DNA of 55,366 nt from Ignavibacteria bacterium (GTDB lineage: Bacteria > Bacteroidota > Ignavibacteria > Ignavibacteriales > Ignavibacteriaceae): positions 1 through 55,366 of the forward strand of contig JAJTBZ010000105.1 of NCBI GenBank assembly GCA_021286645.1, in the 5' to 3' direction. Shown here piece by piece: positions 1 through 8,909 of this stretch; the stretch's first letter is position 1, and every line of letters begins with the position of its first letter. Under the pieces are notes generated by a model. That model ran no database searches and was not told the DNA's origin. It saw nothing but the letters and a program-made list of their open reading frames with translations. The position numbers and the translations under genes are program-made.

Positions 1-153
1 AAACGATGGAACATGTTCGATAAAGTATGCGGAACAGACCAAATTAGAATCCGTTTAATGAAAAACATGAAATTTGATGACATCGAAGAGTATCTGAATA
101 AAGATATTAAACCTTTTAAGGAAGCTTCAGCGAAATATTACTTGTATAAATAA
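1..153 (+). CDS. C-terminal end of a DUF1343 (NamZ-like) protein, partial
   Basis: The window opens inside a gene read in frame 1, giving about 50 residues before a TAA at 151-153. The tail contains GTDQIR followed by a helix and ends in FKEASAKYYLYK. This matches the usual end of DUF1343 proteins, where a GTD motif is followed by a short helical stretch and a K/R-YLLY ending. Family members related to NamZ are exo-beta-N-acetylmuramidases acting on peptidoglycan fragments, usually exported. Only the last tenth or so of the gene is here, so the catalytic part cannot be checked. A terminator hairpin follows six bases after the stop. Confidence 0.6.
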   Translation, partial: KRWNMFDKVCGTDQIRIRLMKNMKFDDIEEYLNKDIKPFKEASAKYYLYK

Positions 154-158
154 AGAAT

Positions 159-187
159 AAGGGCTTGTCTTTTATGAGCAAGCCCTT
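159..187. terminator. Intrinsic terminator hairpin, probably bidirectional
   Basis: AAGGGCTTG at 159-167 pairs perfectly with CAAGCCCTT at 179-187 around an 11-base loop. It lies just after the DUF1343 stop. The minus-strand operon that ends at 249 runs toward it, and U-rich stretches are present on both sides, so it can serve both. Confidence 0.7.
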
Positions 188-248
188 AATTTCTCTCCAC
201 AATATTTTACTCCCAAACCTACCCGGTTTTTTCAGTCTTTACTCCAAG

Positions 249-944
249 TTATAATCCCGGAAAGTATTTCTGCTGTAAAAATATAGGCAGAATGTGAATT
301 ACAATAAAAATAATTACTGAGAGCGTAATGGCAAAAACCCTGGAATTAGTAATTTTTTTATAGCCATGATATAACAACACACCACTCCAAAGCACTAAAA
401 CTAACTCAATAAAACTAAAAAAGAATGCCAACACAGCATTGAGAAAAAATGGTGAGGGATCCGGTGTAAACAGATATCTGCCCCATAAAATATACTGCGG
501 GATGAATAAAAGAATGAATGATGCCAGCAACGGGATTTGAGAGAAAATAATAACTACATAACAATCTTTCAATCGTATTGGATGCTTACCAATTTTCAGA
601 CTTAGCCTGGCAATTAACCCAGCCAGAAAAACAATAAGTATATATCCCGAATAGACCAGTTTTAAATTATATAATTGAAATCCCTCGTGATGAAATAGAT
701 GTACTGCAAGATAATCGGCATTCAACACGAATTTTCCGCCAATTACAAACAACAAAAACATCATAAAATTTTTTCGTTCCGCCTGCACAATTTTCATCAT
801 GGTTTCAGAAGGAAAAACAATCAAATTCCAAAATGTTTCCCAAAAATCAATATTCGGCACCCGGTTGCGTAAAGTATTACCGCACTGTTTACAGACAGAA
901 CTGTAAACTGGATTTTTTGAATTGCACGAAGGACAATTTTCCAT
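249..944 (-). CDS. Zinc-ribbon plus Yip1-like multi-pass membrane protein
   Basis: 231 residues. The N-terminus carries two CxxC pairs (C4/C7 and C18/C21), a typical small zinc ribbon. The rest is a multi-pass membrane domain with about five hydrophobic segments (around residues 60-80, 95-115, 130-150, 165-195 and 203-225) and resembles the Yip1/YIP1-like family. The molecular role of bacterial Yip1-like proteins is not settled. It is the last gene of the run that starts with the MBL-fold gene at 3818 and passes through parA-parB-DUF5683, with only four bases between it and the DUF5683 stop-start region. The family call rests on overall pattern, not on a diagnostic motif. Confidence 0.6.
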   Translation of the reverse strand: MENCPSCNSKNPVYSSVCKQCGNTLRNRVPNIDFWETFWNLIVFPSETMMKIVQAERKNFMMFLLFVIGGKFVLNADYLAVHLFHHEGFQLYNLKLVYSGYILIVFLAGLIARLSLKIGKHPIRLKDCYVVIIFSQIPLLASFILLFIPQYILWGRYLFTPDPSPFFLNAVLAFFFSFIELVLVLWSGVLLYHGYKKITNSRVFAITLSVIIFIVIHILPIFLQQKYFPGL

Positions 945-948
945 ACTA

Positions 949-1437
949 TCAGAATGCTAAATGAAAATGTAGTTGAGAGGTACGTCCCAACGGGGTTTCC
1001 TCCACAGTAAAATCGAACATATGGGCATCAACGTAAGCATCAACAAGAGTTAATACGTATGTAATACCCAAATAAACACCAAATTCATCACGCTGATCAC
1101 GATAAAAGTCACGCAATTTTTTATAACGGTCATTAAAACCGGATTGAATATATTTATCGTTGTTTTCTTTGTATGAGTTTTGATTTTTAACAAAATTGTA
1201 GACAAACCAGCCGGTAACACCCCATACGACGGGAGCCTTCCAATAGGATTCATTATAAATTTGTCCGGCACCAGGTGCCACCGCGCTTAAACCTAATGCA
1301 ATCCAGGGATTCTTATGCATTTTAAAAGCACTATCAGGCGGAGCTGCAAGAGTTTTTGTTGAATCGGATTGAGCAAAAACAATTCCGGTAAGAAAAAGAA
1401 ACAGGATTGTAATTTTAGTAATTCTGGTTAATACCAT
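949..1437 (-). CDS. DUF5683 family exported protein
   Basis: 162 residues with a signal peptide (about residues 1-22, ending VFAQ). After a Pro/Ser-rich linker comes NPWIALGLSAVAPGAGQIYN and a following Trp/Val-rich hydrophobic stretch, the hallmark of DUF5683. A second hydrophobic stretch (GVYLGITYVLTLVDAYVDA) follows a charged region. In Bacteroidota this family is commonly encoded directly behind parB, as here, where its start overlaps the end of parB by 23 bases. The function is unknown. The coupling suggests co-expression with the chromosome segregation genes, not necessarily a shared role. Confidence 0.75.
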   Translation of the reverse strand: MVLTRITKITILFLFLTGIVFAQSDSTKTLAAPPDSAFKMHKNPWIALGLSAVAPGAGQIYNESYWKAPVVWGVTGWFVYNFVKNQNSYKENNDKYIQSGFNDRYKKLRDFYRDQRDEFGVYLGITYVLTLVDAYVDAHMFDFTVEETPLGRTSQLHFHLAF

Positions 1438-2365
1438 ATAACAACTCTACTACCCTCTCAAACTCTGCTGAGGAGTAAAATTCAATTACTATTTCGCCTT
1501 TTCCATCTTTGTTTTGTTTACATAAGACTTTTGTGCCTAACAGACGGCGCAGATCATCTTCAAACCCTGCCAAGGTTGTATCCGCGGCAGAACTGCCCGA
1601 AGATTTAACTGTTTTAGCATGGGGTGATCCCTTCTCGAGCAGAATCTTTTTTACCATCTGCTCAACTTTGCGAACAGACAGATTTTCAGCCAATATTTTT
1701 TGCAGGACATATATCTGCGCGGCAGTGCCGGGTAGATTAATTAATGGACGCGCATGCCCCATCGAGATGTCTCCCTTCACAAGGCTATCCTGAATTTCTT
1801 TCGGGAGTTTCAGCAAACGGATCGAATTAGCCACTGTGGTTCTGTCTTTACCTACCCTCTCAGCAATTTCTTCCTGAGTAAGACTACATTCATCCATTAA
1901 TCGCTTATACGCTAAACCTACTTCAATCGGGTTTAATTCTTCACGCTGAATGTTCTCAATTAATGCCATTGCAAGCATGGCTTCATCGGAAACATTTTCC
2001 AGAACATACGCTGGTATTTCTGCATATCCTATCTGGCTGCAGGCCCTGAAGCGTCGCTCTCCGGATACTAACTGATACCGATTATCGGCTATTTTTCTAA
2101 CCGTTACCGGTTGAATTAAACCATTTGCGATAATCGATTTTTTTAATTCTTCCAGGGCTTCCGGGGCAAATACCCGCCTGGGCTGATAGGGATTCGGTTC
2201 AATATTCTGAACGAGTATTTTACCCATTGCCGGTGCATCGGGACTCTTCATTTCCTGTCGTGCGACTGGTTCGTTTGAGAAATTCTGTGTAGGTACCGCT
2301 TCACGCTCCGGTCTAATGAGGGCATCAAGGCCACGACCCAGCACTAATTTATTTTTATTATTCAC
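1415..2365 (-). CDS. parB: Chromosome partitioning protein ParB
   Basis: 316 residues, starting at a GTG whose bases overlap the parA stop (GTGA at 2362-2365), so the two are translationally coupled. The N-terminal LGRGLDALI motif is the usual chromosomal ParB start and is thought to contact ParA. The ParB/Srx nucleotide-binding domain has the GERRFRA arginine patch at about 102-108 and ENIQRE at 137-142. A helix-turn-helix (about 162-183) binds parS, and the C-terminal segment should dimerise. Length and motifs are normal. ParB loads and slides on parS as a CTP-dependent clamp and works with ParA in origin segregation. I did not find a clear parS palindrome by eye in this window. Confidence 0.95.
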   Translation of the reverse strand: MNNKNKLVLGRGLDALIRPEREAVPTQNFSNEPVARQEMKSPDAPAMGKILVQNIEPNPYQPRRVFAPEALEELKKSIIANGLIQPVTVRKIADNRYQLVSGERRFRACSQIGYAEIPAYVLENVSDEAMLAMALIENIQREELNPIEVGLAYKRLMDECSLTQEEIAERVGKDRTTVANSIRLLKLPKEIQDSLVKGDISMGHARPLINLPGTAAQIYVLQKILAENLSVRKVEQMVKKILLEKGSPHAKTVKSSGSSAADTTLAGFEDDLRRLLGTKVLCKQNKDGKGEIVIEFYSSAEFERVVELLYGINQNY

Positions 2366-3120
2366 GAGTTTCTCTCAATCAGTTCTGAAGCTAATCCAAT
2401 ATAATTTTTTGCACCTGTTGAAAGGGCATCATATAAAATAATCGGTTTCCCATAACTCGGTGCCTCAGATATCCGCACGTTTCGATGAATAATCGTCTTA
2501 AAGACTTTATCACCGAAATACCTTTGAACTTCTTCCGCCACCTGCGTTGAAAGCCTTAGCCGTGAATCATACATAGTAAGGAGCACACCCTCAATGGTCA
2601 GTTTAGCATTAAAGTGCTGTTTTACCAGATTAATACTATTTAGCAGCTGTCCTAAACCCTCAAGAGCAAAATATTCACATTGTACCGGTATGATTACAGA
2701 ATCAGCCGCTGATAGCGAATTCAGTGTAAGAAAGCCAAGAGACGGAGGGCAATCAATAAGTATATAATCATACCTATCCCTGATAATTGAAAAATAATTC
2801 AGGAGCAGTTTTTCCCTGTTAGGAAGACTTACTAATTCCACCTCAGCTCCCACAAGGTTAATGTTTGCCGGAATAATATCAAGATGAGGCATCTGGGTAG
2901 ATGTGATAGCTGCTGCTATTTCAATTTGGCCTACGAGTACTTCATAGATGGAACAATTGCCCGATTCAGCACCAATACCTGATGTTGAATTACCCTGTGG
3001 ATCGATATCTATAAGAAGGGTTTTCTTTTCAGCAGCAGCAAGCGAGGCTGAAAGGTTGATTGCAGTGGTAGTCTTTCCTACCCCACCCTTCTGGTTAGCA
3101 ATAGCGATAATTTTTGCCAT
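2362..3120 (-). CDS. parA: Chromosome partitioning ATPase ParA (Soj)
   Basis: 252 residues. The deviant Walker A motif KGGVGKTT lies at about 11-18 with both signature lysines. It is followed by the DIDPQGN motif near residue 40 and the Walker B-like [10 protein letters not shown]. There is no N-terminal DNA-binding extension, so this is the chromosomal Soj type, not a plasmid type Ia protein. It is a membrane-free, nucleoid-bound ATPase that dimerises with ATP and is stimulated by ParB. The ATG has no obvious Shine-Dalgarno. The upstream MBL-fold gene ends 20 bases before it, and the downstream parB overlaps by four bases. Confidence 0.95.
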   Translation of the reverse strand: MAKIIAIANQKGGVGKTTTAINLSASLAAAEKKTLLIDIDPQGNSTSGIGAESGNCSIYEVLVGQIEIAAAITSTQMPHLDIIPANINLVGAEVELVSLPNREKLLLNYFSIIRDRYDYILIDCPPSLGFLTLNSLSAADSVIIPVQCEYFALEGLGQLLNSINLVKQHFNAKLTIEGVLLTMYDSRLRLSTQVAEEVQRYFGDKVFKTIIHRNVRISEAPSYGKPIILYDALSTGAKNYIGLASELIERNS

Positions 3121-3140
3121 GTATGTTTATTTTTTCCTGA

Positions 3141-3818
3141 TTAAATTTCTATTATTTCGCCAATTTCTAAAATTTTACACTCCCTGTTATTTTTTTGCAG
3201 TTTGTCCACAAATTCCTGCGGATCGGCAGCAATAACCGGGAAAGTGTTGTAATGCATCGGAATTGTAATATTCGGATTTAAGAATTCCGAAGCTTTCACC
3301 GCATCATCAATCCCCATCGTAAAATTATCTCCAATAGGCAATAAAGCGGCATAAATTGCATTCATTTCTCCGATAAGTTTCATATCCAAAAAAAGTCCTG
3401 TATCCCCTGCATGATAAATAGTTTTACCCTCTATGGTTAACAAAATACCCGCGGGCTGACCTGCATGAATACCATCTTCGGTTTTTGATCCGTGGTGAGC
3501 AATTGTAAATTTCACTTTACCAAACGGGAAAATATGGCTTCCGCCAATATGCATAGCGTGAGTTTCAATACCTTCATTTTTAAGGATATTTGCCAATTCA
3601 TAAACACATATTGTCAGAGCTCCGCATCTCCTGGCTATTTTCACGGTATCTCCAAGATGGTCTCCATGTGCATGGGAAACAAGTATATAATCTGCCTGAA
3701 TATCAGAGGACTTTACAGGCGATTTCGGGTTATTATCAAGAAACGGATCAATAAGAATTCGCATACCATCATTGGTAGTAACTAAAAATGCCGAATGCGA
3801 TAGATATTGCAGTTTCAC
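3141..3818 (-). CDS. UPF0173-type metal-dependent hydrolase (MBL fold)
   Basis: 225 residues from a GTG start supported by a GAGG six bases upstream. The metallo-beta-lactamase-fold motif HAHGDH sits at 49-54. The protein also has an early DPF motif, a GSKTEDG region, GDTGLF as the later metal-ligand Asp, and MHYNTFP near the C-terminus, all as in the UPF0173 (YtkL-like) family. Such enzymes bind two metal ions and are predicted cytosolic hydrolases, but the substrate is unknown. It heads the run into parA-parB, 20 bases upstream of parA. The tail IGEIIEI is typical of the family. Confidence 0.85.
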   Translation of the reverse strand: MKLQYLSHSAFLVTTNDGMRILIDPFLDNNPKSPVKSSDIQADYILVSHAHGDHLGDTVKIARRCGALTICVYELANILKNEGIETHAMHIGGSHIFPFGKVKFTIAHHGSKTEDGIHAGQPAGILLTIEGKTIYHAGDTGLFLDMKLIGEMNAIYAALLPIGDNFTMGIDDAVKASEFLNPNITIPMHYNTFPVIAADPQEFVDKLQKNNRECKILEIGEIIEI

Positions 3819-4030
3819 ACATTACCTCATCGAAAAAAAATATTATATAACCTATAAATATATAAGAGATTAAGTAATTATGCCAATGCAATTTGCATTC
3901 CATATCGTCAAGTGTATCTGAGAGGCTTAATCTTCTGGACTGAACAAGTATTTTACAGATTTTTATTAATTCAGTACATTGGTCTGTATTATTTGAAAAC
4001 TATACTTTCACCTAATTTGAAAATAGGCGT

Positions 4031-4873
4031 ATGCATTTAGTCAGGCAGCCACTTAAAATATTAATTTTGGCATTTTTTTGTTCCTTGTCGTTACCAATCC
4101 CCATATTACACGGACAAGAAGCACATTCAGAAAATGAATTCTACTTCTCGATTGCCTTTTCTTATAGCACCGGGCTCTTACCCGGTGCCCTGTACAATCA
4201 ATCCTCTGAAGGTGCACCAGCTGCTCTTCCTAATTCCCAGTCAAATCGGGAATTATTTTCAGTCGGTCATGGCCCGGGAATTAACTTAGTTTCAGGATAC
4301 CATATCTGGAGAAATCTTTCAGGGGAAATAGGGATTAATTATGTTAAAGGAGTACAGATTTCCTGGGATGAAGGAAATCCGTCCCCTAATCCAATTGTGT
4401 CCTATTTTTTCCACTCTTCGGTACTTACTATACGTCCCTCTATTAGATTAGAATTACCGGATTATCTGCATAACCTAAAACCATATATACGTGGCAGTCT
4501 TATTATTGCCATACCAACAATTGATTACGATAGAAATACCTGGGATAGAACCATGGCAGTAAATAGTTACGAAGAATGTTTTTCAATCAAAAGCAATCGT
4601 TCACTGGGGATAGGATTTGACATAGGTAGTAACTATTTTATTTCTCCACAACTTGCAGTCTTTACTGAGTTAGGATTTACATATCTTAGTTATAAACCCA
4701 CAACCAGAACACAAACAAAATACACTCTTTATGGAACAGATATAATGCAGACTTTACCATATAGGGATATGCAGTATACCCAGAATGTTACTTACACATC
4801 CGGAGAAATTCCACAGGAATATTTTTCCCTGAGTTCTGCTGCAATTCGGATTGGTTTTCAATATTCATTTTAA
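4031..4873 (+). CDS. Outer-membrane beta-barrel protein, paralog family member 1
   Basis: 280 residues with a signal peptide of about 28 residues (ending near HGQ). The rest is alternating aromatic/polar strands, including a lipocalin-like pattern of Gly-rich turns. It ends in IRIGFQYSF, a C-terminal strand with terminal Phe as recognised by the BAM machinery. A segment near the end (YKPTTRTQTKYTLYGTD) and an internal PYIRGSLIIAIPT strand recur in the four other barrel genes at 4888, 12047, 12988 and 13971. About ten to twelve strands would fit the size. The start has no strong ribosome site. Substrate and function are not recognisable. Barrel topology is inferred from pattern only. Confidence 0.6.
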   Translation: MHLVRQPLKILILAFFCSLSLPIPILHGQEAHSENEFYFSIAFSYSTGLLPGALYNQSSEGAPAALPNSQSNRELFSVGHGPGINLVSGYHIWRNLSGEIGINYVKGVQISWDEGNPSPNPIVSYFFHSSVLTIRPSIRLELPDYLHNLKPYIRGSLIIAIPTIDYDRNTWDRTMAVNSYEECFSIKSNRSLGIGFDIGSNYFISPQLAVFTELGFTYLSYKPTTRTQTKYTLYGTDIMQTLPYRDMQYTQNVTYTSGEIPQEYFSLSSAAIRIGFQYSF

Positions 4874-4887
4874 AAAGTTTAAGTTTT

Positions 4888-5784
4888 ATGAAATTTTATC
4901 AAAATAGTCTATCTGGTGTTTCTCAAATCTTGTTTATTATGCTTTTCTGCGTTGCCGAATTGTTTGGGGCTATACCTACTGATAGCAGTGAATCCAAACT
5001 TTCGAAACAGATTCGTATACCTTCTGCGAAAAATCCATATTTTGTAGTAGCCGGTGCCGGTTATGGAGTTGGACTCAATAAAGATGTGTATACTTCATTT
5101 CTGATTAATACATCCGGATCAATCCTAAACAGAACATTGGACTATTATTCACTCGGAGAAGGTACCTATGGCAGCCTAGGGTTTGGGTATTTTGTAAATG
5201 ATAATCTATCATTCAGAGTTGGATTCCAATACCAAAAAAGCACGATAATTAATTGGAATATTACAAACTCCAACGGGAAAAATTGCGGTAACGGCGCAAT
5301 TTCAGGAACATGCATATCCATAATACCAGCGGTATATATTACAATACCCGGAATTAGTGAAGATATCATACCCTATCTTGGAGTAGGTGCACTTATATCC
5401 GTTCCTACAGTAAAAGTTAGTGCTGTTCGCGTACAACATGATAGTCCATTATTTCCAAATGAAGCATTTGTAATTGAGAAAACTGACTGGAATTACCCGT
5501 CTGAACTAATGTTTGGGACACAATTCACACTAGGAACTGAACTTGTGTTGAATAAAAAAGCAGTAATTGCCCCTGAAATTTTATTTCAATGGGCGGCCTA
5601 CATTCCGAATTCGAAAACACTGACCGGATATTGGGTAAATGGAGTTGATGAGATAACAACCGTCTCTTCTAAAAATATTACTTTAACCGAACATATAGCT
5701 TCAAATAATACAAATGAAGCGCCCAAAGAAAGTTATTCTTACTGTAGTTTAATTCTGCGATTGAATTTAATAATTACCCTATAA
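4888..5784 (+). CDS. Outer-membrane beta-barrel protein, paralog family member 2
   Basis: 298 residues, starting 14 bases after the preceding barrel gene, so the pair is likely co-transcribed. It has a hydrophobic N-terminal export signal (about 1-28), then strands such as GSLGFGYFVNDNLSFRVGF, typical of outer-membrane barrels. PYLGVGALISVPT and YIPNSKTLTGYWVNGVDE match the shared family segments of its neighbour and of the three genes at 12047-14978. The last strand ends in LRLNLIITL rather than with an aromatic residue, unlike the other four. A terminator hairpin follows at 5788. No function can be named. Confidence 0.6.
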   Translation: MKFYQNSLSGVSQILFIMLFCVAELFGAIPTDSSESKLSKQIRIPSAKNPYFVVAGAGYGVGLNKDVYTSFLINTSGSILNRTLDYYSLGEGTYGSLGFGYFVNDNLSFRVGFQYQKSTIINWNITNSNGKNCGNGAISGTCISIIPAVYITIPGISEDIIPYLGVGALISVPTVKVSAVRVQHDSPLFPNEAFVIEKTDWNYPSELMFGTQFTLGTELVLNKKAVIAPEILFQWAAYIPNSKTLTGYWVNGVDEITTVSSKNITLTEHIASNNTNEAPKESYSYCSLILRLNLIITL

Positions 5785-5787
5785 AAT

Positions 5788-5814
5788 TCAGGGGCTGCAG
5801 TTTCCAGCCCCTGA
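5788..5814. terminator. Bidirectional terminator between convergent genes
   Basis: TCAGGGGCTG at 5788-5797 pairs with CAGCCCCTGA at 5805-5814 around a seven-base loop. It separates the plus-strand barrel pair from the minus-strand collar genes that end at 5827. A-rich sequence on the right and T/A-rich sequence on the left make it usable from the minus side in particular. Confidence 0.65.
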
Positions 5815-5826
5815 TGAAAAAACCAG

Positions 5827-6381
5827 TTATGGCTTAACTGGGTAAATACCCGATCCAATTAACATCATAAAAGACATACACAGGAACGGTGGTGTAGTAT
5901 CGATTATTGGTTTGTTTGCAGGTATAGCTGAGCATTGTGAGAGCGTTATACTGACCAATGATTCTCCCATAACACTATCGGTAGTATCGGCATAACCGTC
6001 ACCGCCTTGCGAGAGAGCCAAATACATCCCTGAGGGAACATTAATAATTCCATCCTGATCACTCACAGGAACCGAAACAGTAATTCCTCCCTGATGTGTA
6101 TGTGCACCTAACCCGGTATGTGCTAAAGTAAGAGTGGTGGTACTGCTTCCACCATGGGTATTTAACACTTGCTGCCCATCCCATCCCTTTGGCATGAATC
6201 CCTGGAAATTAGGCAGATTAAAACTCGAGGTATTACCTCCATAGGTATTCATAATAATTGAATATAATGCCTGGTATTGTGAAACCGGCAAAGATTGGCC
6301 GTAGCATAGTGCATAATACTCCGGAGTCCATTGCCCTGGCCACATATTTATAGAACCTATATAATCCATGTCTGAAAACAT
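5827..6381 (-). CDS. Phage tail collar domain protein (MdpB-like), copy 3
   Basis: 184 residues. The N-terminal IGSINMWPGQWTPEYYALCY followed by GQSLPVSQYQALYSI and then FNLPNFQGFMPKGW is the tail-collar domain as found in the 'microcystin-dependent protein' family. The C-terminal half is Gly/Thr-rich and ends in a PPFLCMSFMMLIGSGIYP strand that matches the endings of the two neighbouring copies. An AAGGAG lies ten bases before this ATG, and another ATG four codons later is a possible start. It is the last of three head-to-tail copies. In phages the domain belongs to short tail fibres, but free-standing bacterial copies have no proven function. No other phage genes are near. Confidence 0.8.
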   Translation of the reverse strand: MFSDMDYIGSINMWPGQWTPEYYALCYGQSLPVSQYQALYSIIMNTYGGNTSSFNLPNFQGFMPKGWDGQQVLNTHGGSSTTTLTLAHTGLGAHTHQGGITVSVPVSDQDGIINVPSGMYLALSQGGDGYADTTDSVMGESLVSITLSQCSAIPANKPIIDTTPPFLCMSFMMLIGSGIYPVKP

Positions 6382-6398
6382 ATTCTAATTGCTCCTTA

Positions 6399-6959
6399 TT
6401 ATTGACGGGGTGGAAAATAACCCGTTAGTGTAAAAATAAAGTTAACTACCAGATAAGGGGGCATAATCGGAAAGGGCATCGGGCTAGCAAATGATGCTGC
6501 TGAAATTGTAACAGTCACAGGTCCCGAGGGCATAGTAGCATTCGGGTTACCAGCGAAGCCGCTTCCAGCCGGGGAATTTGCAGGATAAAAGTTAGTAGGA
6601 TCACTGGAATTACCATCGCCGTTAAATGATTTAATTTTTACCGAGCCCGTTGCAGAATGTGTATGCGCCGGCAAGTTAACATTATCCATGGTTAATGTCA
6701 AAGTGGGAGCTCCCCCCTTTTCGCCTACTTGATAATTATGGTTATTATAAACTCCGGTACAACGTGGAATTCGTCCCTGTAAATCCGGAAGCTGAAAATT
6801 TGTACGGCCGTCGCCCCCATAAATAACACCAATAATGGAGTAGACAGCTGCGTACTGGGTAATTGGTAATGATTGCCCATTACATAGAGCAAAACCTCGC
6901 GGGGCCCAATTTAATGCCCACAAATCAACAGAACAAATATAACTTTCTGTAGAAGCCAT
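6399..6959 (-). CDS. Phage tail collar domain protein (MdpB-like), copy 2
   Basis: 186 residues with the same layout as its neighbours: CSVDLWALNWAPRGFALCNG, then GQSLPITQYAAVYSIIG, GGDGRTNFQLPDLQGRIP, a His-containing LPAHTHSATG segment, and a final PPYLVVNFIFTLTGYFP. AAGGAG is seven bases before the ATG, a strong start. It lies 58 bases behind copy 1 and 17 bases ahead of copy 3, so the three are surely one transcript. The LPAHTH motif is shared by trimeric phage fibre tips that bind metal through HxH. Whether that applies here is inference. No signal peptide is visible. Confidence 0.85.
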   Translation of the reverse strand: MASTESYICSVDLWALNWAPRGFALCNGQSLPITQYAAVYSIIGVIYGGDGRTNFQLPDLQGRIPRCTGVYNNHNYQVGEKGGAPTLTLTMDNVNLPAHTHSATGSVKIKSFNGDGNSSDPTNFYPANSPAGSGFAGNPNATMPSGPVTVTISAASFASPMPFPIMPPYLVVNFIFTLTGYFPPRQ

Positions 6960-7017
6960 GTAGAATCTCCTTAAATTTAATGTTTATATCCATGTATCTC
7001 ACGTATAGATTTATTAT

Positions 7018-7584
7018 CTACGGATGCACAGGATAATCCCCTCGTGTTGCAATTATATAGTTCGTCACCGCGTAAGGTGGTAATGTCGGAACAACTGATG
7101 TCGGAGCAGAAAACGCAGGATTTACCGTAACAGTTGCCTGAGGCGGCTTCAGGGTTTTTCCGCTTACTGCTGTATCCGTAAACGAATCACCTCCCGGACT
7201 AATAGCGGGATACATATTTACCGGACTATTTGTGGTACCAGTACCGGAATTACAACGCAATTGAACCTGAGAGCCGGCAACAGCATGCGTGTGATTAGGA
7301 ATAGGAATATTTGACGAAGTAAGAGTTACAGCGCTATTCCCGCCTACAGAGCCGAGATTGTACGTTTTACCGAACGCAATTCCCATCCCCACAGGAAATC
7401 TGCCTTTGAGATTAGGTAACGCGAAATTCACTGCATCTCCCCCGTAAAGGTTACCGATGAGAGAATACAGAGCCTGATATGAGTTAACTGGTAGTAATTG
7501 CCCGTTACATAGAGCATATAATTCAGGTGCCCAAGTAACCGGCCACATATCAATGGAACCTATCAATGGTTCTGATGAAGCCAT
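7018..7584 (-). CDS. Phage tail collar domain protein (MdpB-like), copy 1
   Basis: 188 residues and the first gene of the three-copy set. It contains IGSIDMWPVTWAPELYALCN, GQLLPVNSYQALYSLIG, FALPNLKGRFPVGMG, an IPNHTHAVAG HxH motif, and a closing PPYAVTNYIIATRGDYP. AGGAG lies six bases before the ATG. The three copies are similar throughout but clearly diverged, so the duplication is old. Related genes occur in many free-living bacteria outside prophages. A role in an extracellular or tail-like fibre is possible but unproven. There is no export signal. Confidence 0.85.
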   Translation of the reverse strand: MASSEPLIGSIDMWPVTWAPELYALCNGQLLPVNSYQALYSLIGNLYGGDAVNFALPNLKGRFPVGMGIAFGKTYNLGSVGGNSAVTLTSSNIPIPNHTHAVAGSQVQLRCNSGTGTTNSPVNMYPAISPGGDSFTDTAVSGKTLKPPQATVTVNPAFSAPTSVVPTLPPYAVTNYIIATRGDYPVHP

Positions 7585-7979
7585 AATTATCTCCTATTTT
7601 GTTGTTATAATGGAAGGTATCCCCTGATTATTTATTATGGGATTCTCCCCTAAATCAAATTCTATATCGATTGCAAAGCAATCATGCCAAAAGCATAAAT
7701 AGCTAAACAGCAACTAATTATCTTTGGTATACTACGTGAATTGAAAACGAATCTACACACACAAGTTATTTAATATGCAGAAACAGCTTGGCTGCATATC
7801 AATATCGAATATTAAAGCTCCTCACTTCAATAATGTCAATGTTATGACAAAAATAATTCCTAAACAAATGAATATTTTTTACCCTATTTTTGCTCATTAC
7901 CCACTGTAATCATTACAGGTATGCGACTATCGCATAGGCATTTAATTATAAAATTACACCGTGTCGATCTCAACTTTTT
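7585..7979. other. 395-base intergenic region upstream of the collar genes
   Basis: AT-rich, with no convincing gene. It holds the ribosome site and presumably the promoter for the collar operon. A perfect inverted repeat TATGCGA-CTA-TCGCATA lies at 7920-7936, just after the patatin gene. The three-base loop and lack of a U-run make it a poor terminator, so an operator-type site is equally possible. Confidence 0.4.
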
Positions 7980-8909
7980 CTAATTGAAAGGGTTTTCTTT
8001 CATTTTTTTCTGACCTTCCTGATAGCCTATATCATACAGTTTTCTTAAATCGGTTTGGTTGAATGTTTGAATATTCAGATTGATTGGGGCTTGAGGTCGA
8101 ATCAGAGCCGTTTGAATTGTTTTATATTTTGTTTGCAGATTACTGCCTTCGCCGGAATTATCTTCAATAATTTTGTTTATTCTTCCGATATTTTTCAGGT
8201 CATTATAAACTATTTCGCCCACCATTATATCAATAACTCTTTCAACAAGCTGCACAATATCTCCCGGTTTAAAATCAACAGCTCCTTCATCTTCAGGCTG
8301 GCAGGCGATAACCAGAATCTTATCAGCGCCCGAGTCTATGGCTGAATTCAACGGGGCGACATCTTTTATTCCACCATCCACATAGGATTGCGACCCAATT
8401 TTCAGCATTGGCATTACGATAGGAATTGCGGCGCTTGCAAGCACGTACTGTAAAATATCCGGATAGCCCTTTTGCGCGAATACAATCTTACCATCAAAAA
8501 TATTTACAGCACCAACCTTCAGGGCAACAGGAGATTGATTTATATACTCTTCATTAAGTAGTTTTGCAACTAACTTTTTTAGTGGATCTGTGCTTACCAA
8601 ACCGTCGAAGTTACCCCATAAAAATTTCCATCCTAACTGTAGAAAATTTTTCTTTTCAACAAGCATATCCGGCGAAGTAATAATCTCTGTCCAGATGTTT
8701 TTGAGGCTTGCAGATACATCGGCCCATACAACCTTTTTATTTAAGCTCATCTGCTTCCCAGCCTCATTGCATATAAATGCTGAATTCAAAGCCCCTACAG
8801 AAATACCGCATACTAAATCCGGATAAAAGCCAGCTTCAACGGCAGCCTGAAAAGCGCCCGCTTCAAAAGCACCTTTAATCGATCCACCACTTAATACCAG
8901 TGCGTTCAT
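7980..8909 (-). CDS. Patatin-like phospholipase
   Basis: 309 residues. The N-terminal LSGGSIKGAFEAGA is the oxyanion-hole loop of patatins (usually GGGxRG, here GGSIKG). The nucleophile elbow GISVG places Ser37, and the catalytic Asp is D178 in the DGG motif, so the Ser-Asp dyad is intact. There is no signal peptide, so it should be a cytosolic or membrane-associated acyl hydrolase acting on phospholipids or other lipid esters. AGGAGG precedes the ATG closely. It stands alone between the collar genes and a 519-base gap. The substrate cannot be told from the sequence. Confidence 0.9.
   Translation of the reverse strand: MNALVLSGGSIKGAFEAGAFQAAVEAGFYPDLVCGISVGALNSAFICNEAGKQMSLNKKVVWADVSASLKNIWTEIITSPDMLVEKKNFLQLGWKFLWGNFDGLVSTDPLKKLVAKLLNEEYINQSPVALKVGAVNIFDGKIVFAQKGYPDILQYVLASAAIPIVMPMLKIGSQSYVDGGIKDVAPLNSAIDSGADKILVIACQPEDEGAVDFKPGDIVQLVERVIDIMVGEIVYNDLKNIGRINKIIEDNSGEGSNLQTKYKTIQTALIRPQAPINLNIQTFNQTDLRKLYDIGYQEGQKKMKENPFN

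Noticed and set aside
5827-7584. Prophage remnant
   Set aside because: Only collar-domain genes are present. No capsid, terminase, lysis, integrase or att-like repeats were seen nearby.
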